From assembly GCA_030407005.1 (NCBI GenBank), contig JAUDYN010000005.1:2480001-2544000 (forward strand): a stretch of 64,000 nucleotides of DNA, in the 5' to 3' direction. This document shows positions 57,987-64,000 of this stretch, in pieces. The translations under genes were made by a program, and so were the position numbers. Origin of the DNA: Desarmillaria ectypa. Taxonomy: Eukaryota; Basidiomycota; Agaricomycetes; Agaricales; Physalacriaceae. Position 1 is the first letter of the stretch. Every line of letters begins with the position of its first letter. The notes beneath the pieces were generated by a model. The model was given only the letters and a program-made list of their open reading frames with translations. It ran no database searches and had not been told where the DNA came from.

Positions 57987-60900
57987 TTATATGAGGCCTT
58001 GAATGTTCTGTCGGATATTATGCGGAGGAGAGCACAAGTATGACATCGTTTGGGAGACTTTTGACAGATCTGCAAGCATTTCTTCAGTGGAGAAAAGATG
58101 TCTTACCTGCTCCCTGATTGAAGCCCTGGCCGTCGGGAATAAAGCGGCGAAAATGAGTACAGTAAACTGCGTTAGGTCAAGCCCTGGATACAGAGTCGGA
58201 AATGACCTAATCATAAGATAGGCATAGGACCATATTTTAGACTTAAAAATCAACACCTTGTCTCGACACGAATACAGGAAAGAGATCCAGAAAATACGCC
58301 GGGTATACGGAAAGCAACTTCTTGCTTATGCCCAATACGTACACTGCTTTTCTCTCCAAGAAACGCTGGAGAAGACGAGGTAGGAGTATGCATGCTAGCC
58401 AGAATCTAGAGAGCTGGAAAGAAGAGGAAAGAGGGCGAACGATCAAGGTCTTCCCCACTCCAGTAACCATTCTATACGTGTCTATCCCTGTCTTTAGGTA
58501 AAGGCAACAGCGACTCCGATTACTCCGCTCCTGGATCCACGGCTATAGAGATGAAGTAGGAAATAGAAGAGGCGGAGCTCTACGACGAGACCGTAGGCAT
58601 TTAAAATGCGCTTTCCAACCAGTCCGATCGCTTTCAGCGTGCGAGCCCATCAGTATGGCAACCTATGATGTCCATGAACCTTTGCCACCCCAGCGAGTTA
58701 CACGAAATTGCATCAGCCTTCACAAAATATGTTCTTTCCTTTGCGTATTTCAGACCCTAGCTCCCGAGTCACTGGGATACGCAACGGGTCGCAGAGACAT
58801 TTTATAGTGCCGACCATCGTATTCAGGAAGCGTCAAACCGTTCAGCAGGGGCGGAATAAGTGGTTCTCCCGTCGCAGTCGCCCGAAGGAGCACCTTGGTC
58901 GGAATGTGAGACACTGGGACGGTTTTGTTAAAATGCAAGTTCTGGGTATGGAAGAACGATAGCCGAGACGATCACGTCGATAGGCAGAATTTCCTCTTCC
59001 ATCCAGTCCGTGATGTCGATTTAAGATTTTAAAGTAACAATGGAATATTCTCTCCCTTCGTAGGTCGCGGTCCATGTCGATTTTGTCCTGATGACACCTC
59101 CACGTTGCAAAGCGAACACCAACACCGGACCGATGCCAACAATGAAATATACTGGCCAGGCCGATATAGAACACAGTCCTGTCACAGCTCGGAGATTATA
59201 CAGCACACATTACACCCGTGTGTCTTCGGCCCCTCTACAGGATCGTTTATACGCCAGCTGTCCCCGAAAAGAACAACTTCAAAGTTGCAATGAGGATTCC
59301 ACAAAATCTTGATTAGGATTAATGCCAGCACATAGTGGAATACTGTATACACCTTTGTCCAGAGCGACCTCGACATGTTTTTTGGGTGATGGAGGCTTCC
59401 AACCCGGAAAGGCACCAGAACGATGGAGGAGCGTGTGCAATTATACCAGGTCGGCGATGTCATCGAAAGTGAGTCCACCCGCCGTGTTTGACGTTGTAAG
59501 GTAGGCGGATCCTTCAATATTCGGCTCGAAGAGCTCGATACATCCTCTTATGGTGGCGATGATCCCATTGTATGATACTTGGCCTGCAAGGTACGACCGT
59601 CGATCTCCTCTAGCTGGTCATGGATAATGACCGAATAGCCGCTAGGCCCACCGGACTGAGAAGCCTGTAAATGTGATCTTGACTTCATATAGGTATGACG
59701 AAGCGGACCTTAGTGCGAAGTAGATGGGAAGACAATGTATCGAATATGGTGCGTCTTCAATAACACCGTAATAAACTGGATTCCGTGCGGCAGCCAGACT
59801 GGGGTTGACAGTGCTCTACTCGCCCAGGAGATAGTGGTTGCTGGTAGGTGACTCGAAAGGATATTTGCCCTTCTTCTCGACTTGACAGATAGGGAAAAAC
59901 GGACTATGCTTGAATGACGCGGGTGAGCGTCAGTGCCACAGGTAAACCGGGACGACATAAAGAGTGGTAGGGGAACAAGATTATCTCGGGAAAGGCTTCA
60001 CTCCGTTGTTCCTAGGTACTTGTCCGTGGAGCAACAATGATCGTTCCGTATCCTACGGGAAGCAAAGTCATCAGTAGTTCGATTTCATACATGGCAGATA
60101 ACGATGAATCTGCTTGCGAAGCAGTCATCTTCAGTAGAGGCGGCTTCTCGAACGTGTTCGGGATGTCAGCATACCAGAGCGATGCTGTAAAAATGTACAC
60201 GGTTGAGTATGTCCCATCTGTGAGATACGATAGAATTCGATAGAACACGGCCAGGGTAAGTCCTAGTGCGCCCATGAACCTCCAGTGTATTCATTTTTTC
60301 GGGAAAAGTCGTGGGTTCCCGGACAACTCCGCGAATAGGTAGGGTCACCTCTTCAAACTCCATTTTCTTTAGCTCATGAGGCACTAGAGCTAAACATGTC
60401 GTCATGGTTGACGGTGGACCGCTCTGGTCTACGGGACCCCAGCCTCAACGCCAGTTGCTGGTGCTACCTCGACGCTAATCAACGATGCGCGTATCGCGGA
60501 TGGTAAACCGTGCATTGGATTCATCAATCTTGTAGTAAGCGTCAACGTGAGCTCGCGATACTAAGAAGAGATACTGAATCACCGTTGTAACTGTATCACC
60601 CGTCATTTGCTGGTGCCGTGCATGATAAAACCGTGGGCGGCAATCAAGGGTGTTTCTAGACTTGTCACAGGATTCCAGCCTGCCACAGAATCAAATCCCG
60701 GTGTTCCACACGAAAATTCGAGGAGTCGCTGTTCCGATAGTCGGTTTTATGAGCGCGACGCATCTCAATTTCTCGTCAATTGTCTTAACTGGAGCTTTGA
60801 TGTCGTGAGAAAGCAGTGCACATCGACCACGCAATAAAGAGTGGAGTACCTAGGAAACGACTGAGCATTCCGCACGACCAAAATAACCAGGGCTAAGGTA

Positions 60901-61308
60901 ACATATTGACTCCACAGTTTCAATTGAATAAGTCTGACAACGGCGGTGTACCTTACCTAGTGTGAGCTATCGGCCAGTAATTGTGTCAAACTAAATGGGC
61001 TTGAGTGCACCGGCTAACTTGCCGACCGGTCCTTAGCAATCCTTAGCAATAATAGCATCGCTGCGGGCCAAAAACCGGGGTTATGCCAGAGGACAACATG
61101 AAAGATGTAACGGAGCTGAAAAATGTAGAAAAGCACTGCAACCCGCCTCAATACCTATCAGGGTCATAGTGGTAGGAGCATGCCTCTGTGGTGATGGTGT
61201 TTCCGACGTCGGGTGTCGCCGCATTGGTAGACATTTTTCGATCTCCGCCTGAATAATGTACCGGGCCGTAATCCCGAACGACAGGAAAAGTCTATGTGGC
61301 GTTGACAT
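57987..61308 (-). CDS. Large unidentified membrane protein, exon structure unresolved
   Basis: A chain of minus-strand exon-like frames with a consistent character. ATG at 61306-61308 (MSTPHRLFLSFGITARYIIQ); LRYIFHVVLWHNPGFWPAAM; IQYLFLVSRAHVDAYY and IDESNARFTIRDTRIVD; MEFEEVTLPIRGV; LGLTLAVFYRILSYLTDGTY and ASLWYADIPNTFEKPPLL; RALSTPVWLPHGIQFITVLL; AYLTTSNTAGGLTFDDIADL; AWPVYFIVGIGPVLVFALQR; and near the end AALFPTARASIREQVRHL. Several hydrophobic segments suggest a multipass protein of several hundred residues. I do not recognise the family with confidence. At about 60270-60300 the frame changes without an obvious intron. It could be two adjacent genes. Confidence 0.4.
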
Positions 61309-61718
61309 TCTGCCGCCCGAGATCTATTGAATCTTACACTAACTTCCCGCCTGTTTATAATTCCTTCTGACTGACGTTTACTGCATCGCTTTCCCTGAAA
61401 AAATGCGACCTTTTATCGATGGTATCATTCCAGTTCCCTGGGGCCTGAAGGCCATGCTGACCATGCAGTCTAATCCGAAATTAATGTTCGTCGTTGGACG
61501 AATTGATAGGCGGAATGGCAGTGGTCCTTCGCCGATCATATCATTATGGATAATTCCGACGACATGTCCTTCATGGCCGGACCATGCCCTTTTCTTTACC
61601 TAAGGCTCGACGGAGGATCTTTAATGATTCCCAATCCAAGTTTAATCAATTATTGGCCAGGCCTATATATATGTGACAAGCAGACTCCATTTTTACCCAC
61701 TCCGTCTTTCCAGCTACT
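61309..61718. promoter_or_regulatory. Divergent upstream region of the membrane-protein and desaturase genes
   Basis: 410 bases between divergent starts. A plus-strand frame at 61403-61603 has no motif. TATATATA at 61664-61671 could be a TATA element for the desaturase, about 50 bases before its ATG. Confidence 0.35.
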
Positions 61719-63642
61719 ATGTATTGGTATCAGATCTTCCAAGACGGTCCTGAATACGAGGTGCGCAGGAAGAGGTCTACCTTCACCCCCCCGAATGTGA
61801 CGCTTAAGGATGTTCGCGATGCGGTACCAAAACATCTCTTCGAACGTTCCACACTATGGGGACTGTTCTATGTCTTCAAGCATCTGGCCATAACCTACGC
61901 CTTTTATCTCTTTGCCACTAAAATCGATGGCATTTCCCAATTCCTCGTCGGGAGCTCTGACAACGATTCGATGAGGCCTCTTCGTAGTCTCATATCTGCT
62001 TTCCTCTGGCTCACGTTTTGGGCGTGGCAAGGCTTCGCTTTCGCGGGGATTTGGTGTCTCGGTGATCACATGTCGTCGGTTCAACATTGAATTGTGTGCT
62101 CATACCATTTAATATTGCAGGGCATGAAGTACGTGGCGCATCACAACCTGGCTTGCTCTATTTCTTATAGGCGTCACCATCAGGCTGGCCATGATGCCAT
62201 CTCCTCATATCGCGTCGTCAATTCCGTTGTTGGTATAGTGCTCCATACGTTTGTATTGACGCCGTATTATGCATGGCGCGCAACGCACCGTTCACACCAT
62301 GTAAGCATGATTCTTTCCTTATTTTCCTTCACGTACGACCTCCCATTGCTTTCAGAAAGGGACTAACCATATGGACCGGGACGAGACTTACATGCCTCCT
62401 ACGCGCAAAGATTTCAAACTTCCTGATGGAAAGGTGGCCGTCCGAATGGACTACGCCGAAGTATTGGAAGAAACACCGGCCTTTACACTCTTCAAATTAT
62501 TTGTGCGCCAATTTTTGTGAGCTGTCATCGTTCCTATCAAACCGACGTCGCGCTGAACCAGTCCTAGCGGCTTTCAATTATATCTTTTGTGCGGATTTTT
62601 GACATATTACATCCCTACATCAAAACTTACAACATTTTAGACATAATCGGAAAGGCAATGCGAAATATCCGGCGTGGACAAGTGCAAGTCCTGGTTGTCT
62701 TCTTTTGTGGCAAAACTAAAACACAGCCTGTAGCATTACAAGCCTTCGTCCCTGTTATTCAAACCCGAAGAACGTAAGTCGGATTGCGCCTCTGTCCCAT
62801 CTCCCGCTAATGACGAGAAGGCCGATCGATCATCGTGTCAAACATCGCTATCGGTACCATGCTATCTATTTTAACAATGTTGACCTACACGTTTGGTTGG
62901 ACATCTGTCGTCAAATTTTATTTCATGCCTTGGCTTGTAAGTGATCACCCGACATATTCGCATGCGCTGATTCTGATGATTGAGCAGTTCCAGCATAACT
63001 GGTATGTTATCACCGAAATTAGTCTTTTCGGTTTCCTGATTAATCGACCTACCAGGATGGTCATGTTCACGTATCTGCAGCATAGCGATCCCACGATCCC
63101 ATATTATCGAGGCGTGAGTGGTCAGCCGCTTTCATTGCCCGCGCTAATTCGTCTCCTCAGGATCAGTGGACATTTGCTCGCGGAGCCTTGGCAACGGTAG
63201 ATCGCCCCTTGTTCGGATGGGTCGGCAGGGTTCTCCTTCACAATGTGCGTTTTTGTATGAGCCACGGTCTTCACTCGCTCATGGCCCGATATAGATTAGC
63301 ACCGACCACTTAGCCCACCACTTCTTTGTCAGTGTACCCTTCTGTAAGTTTATCTGTCCCTTCAACGTTTCCTTCTTTAACTTGGAATCCTTGATCTAGA
63401 TAACCTTCCTGAAGTAACGGAAGCAATCAAGCCTGTACTCGGCGAGTATTACAACTACGACTCTACGGTCAGTGGCATAGTCGGGCATACTGAATTATCA
63501 ATTTGATGATTATCAGGGTGTCCTGTTCGCTTTATGGAGATCATTCACTCAGTGCATATTTGTTGAGGATGAAGGTGAAATTTTGTTCTTCAAAAATCAA
63601 TATGGAGAAGCTGTTAGCGAACCTGCAGTCGAGTTCTCGTAA
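61719..63642 (+). CDS. Delta-12-type fatty-acid desaturase with microexons
   Basis: ATG at 61719 (MYWYQIFQDGPEYEVRRKRS). I resolve 14 exons totalling 1248 nt (415 codons plus stop). Their lengths in order are 343, 8, 117, 161, 21, 43, 40, 116, 14, 58, 84, 49, 68 and 126 nt. The frame closes exactly. The three histidine boxes are HEAGH, HRSHH and HLAHH. Family motifs: FTPPNVTLKDVRDAVPKHLF, GIVLHTFVLTPYYAWRATHR, YPAWTSHYKPSSLLFKPEER, FTYLQHSDPTIPYYR, DQWTFARGALATVDRPLFGW. It introduces a double bond into membrane-bound acyl chains (oleate to linoleate in classical members). The intron at 62684-62733 is GC-AG. Regiospecificity is inferred, and the gene may belong to an expanded, diverged paralogue group. 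Confidence 0.9.
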
Positions 63643-64000
63643 TGTAAAATGTAAAAATAATGCTACTTGAAAATGCTACAGCTGACTGGCTGACGTGCTA
63701 TGGAAGCCTTTTTCTTATCTATAACGTTCTTTTGAAGTCCAGTCGGGCACTAGAACGCGTCACATAAAGCATCGCGGTAAATACAACTCTGTAATTAGAA
63801 CCGCCACAAAATCAAGACCGAAAATCTCAATACTAGTGACTTGTAGCAGTGCATACCCAATGAAATGCTATCCAAGTCTGCGCCGCTTAAATGCCAAGGT
63901 TTTTCATGGACTCGGTACCAAGCTCTTTGAACAGAAACCCGAGAAACATGCCGAAGAATTCGGCCATTAGTCTGCGTTCGGAAATCATGCGATTTTACAA
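63643..64000 (-). other. Window end, possible 3' end of a minus-strand gene
   Basis: A minus-strand frame ending at TAA 63887-63889 reads MAEFFGMFLGFLFKELGTES then MKNLGI and could be the C-terminus of a gene continuing past the window. Upstream stops would require an intron near 63970. No family is recognised. Confidence 0.25.

Noticed and set aside
1..64000. CRISPR arrays, insertion sequences, rRNA, retrotransposon coding regions
   Set aside because: None seen; the DTG motif at about 29430 belongs to a spliced host gene with NoxR exons, not to a retroelement.

Overview
The window looks like nuclear DNA of a mushroom-forming basidiomycete (Agaricomycetes). Most genes are split by many introns of about 45-70 nt with GT/AG ends and CTNAN-like branch sites. 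Several gene families are ones I associate with agaricomycetes: stand-alone caspase-like proteins, a NoxR-type protein, expanded Delta-12-type desaturases, and basidiomycete-only membrane proteins. There is no sign of bacterial operons. All functional names come from recognising motifs in translated exons, not from database searches. Exon joins were worked out by hand.

Layout. 0-7.5 kb: a lineage-specific gene of unknown function, a sparse 3 kb stretch with one very small spliced gene, and a caspase-like gene, all on the minus strand. 7.7-16 kb: the SWI/SNF subunit SNF5 and a family-28 glycoside hydrolase (minus). 16-26 kb: an unknown gene (minus), a CaMK-type kinase with a likely myristoylation signal and a small hypothetical gene (plus), then a multipass membrane protein (minus). 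26-37.4 kb: four minus-strand genes, namely a secreted amidase, a NoxR/p67phox-like protein that appears fused to a retropepsin-like domain, a membrane-anchored pepsin-like protease, and an M20 carboxypeptidase. 37.8-41.5 kb: ETF-ubiquinone oxidoreductase (plus), convergent with thymidylate synthase (minus). 41.8-46.8 kb: a long low-complexity membrane protein, a block of degenerate ~297-bp tandem units, and histidinol-phosphatase. 46.8-50.3 kb: a TA-flanked inverted-repeat element (MITE) and a URC4/DUF1688 gene. 50.4-55.7 kb: two divergently transcribed transporters (sucrose-type and monocarboxylate-type). 57.2-63.6 kb: a secreted histidine-phosphatase-like protein, a large unknown membrane protein, and a Delta-12-type fatty-acid desaturase with extreme microexons.

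Housekeeping functions (chromatin remodelling, electron transfer, dTMP, histidine and pyrimidine metabolism) are mixed with secreted hydrolases and lineage-specific genes. I see no secondary-metabolite or defence cluster. The most unusual points are the NoxR-retropepsin fusion (28994-30678), the microexon-rich desaturase in which an 8-nt exon supplies half of the first histidine box (61719-63642), a 20-nt microexon carrying a catalytic Asp in the GH28 gene, the 297-bp tandem units, and the small TA-flanked element.
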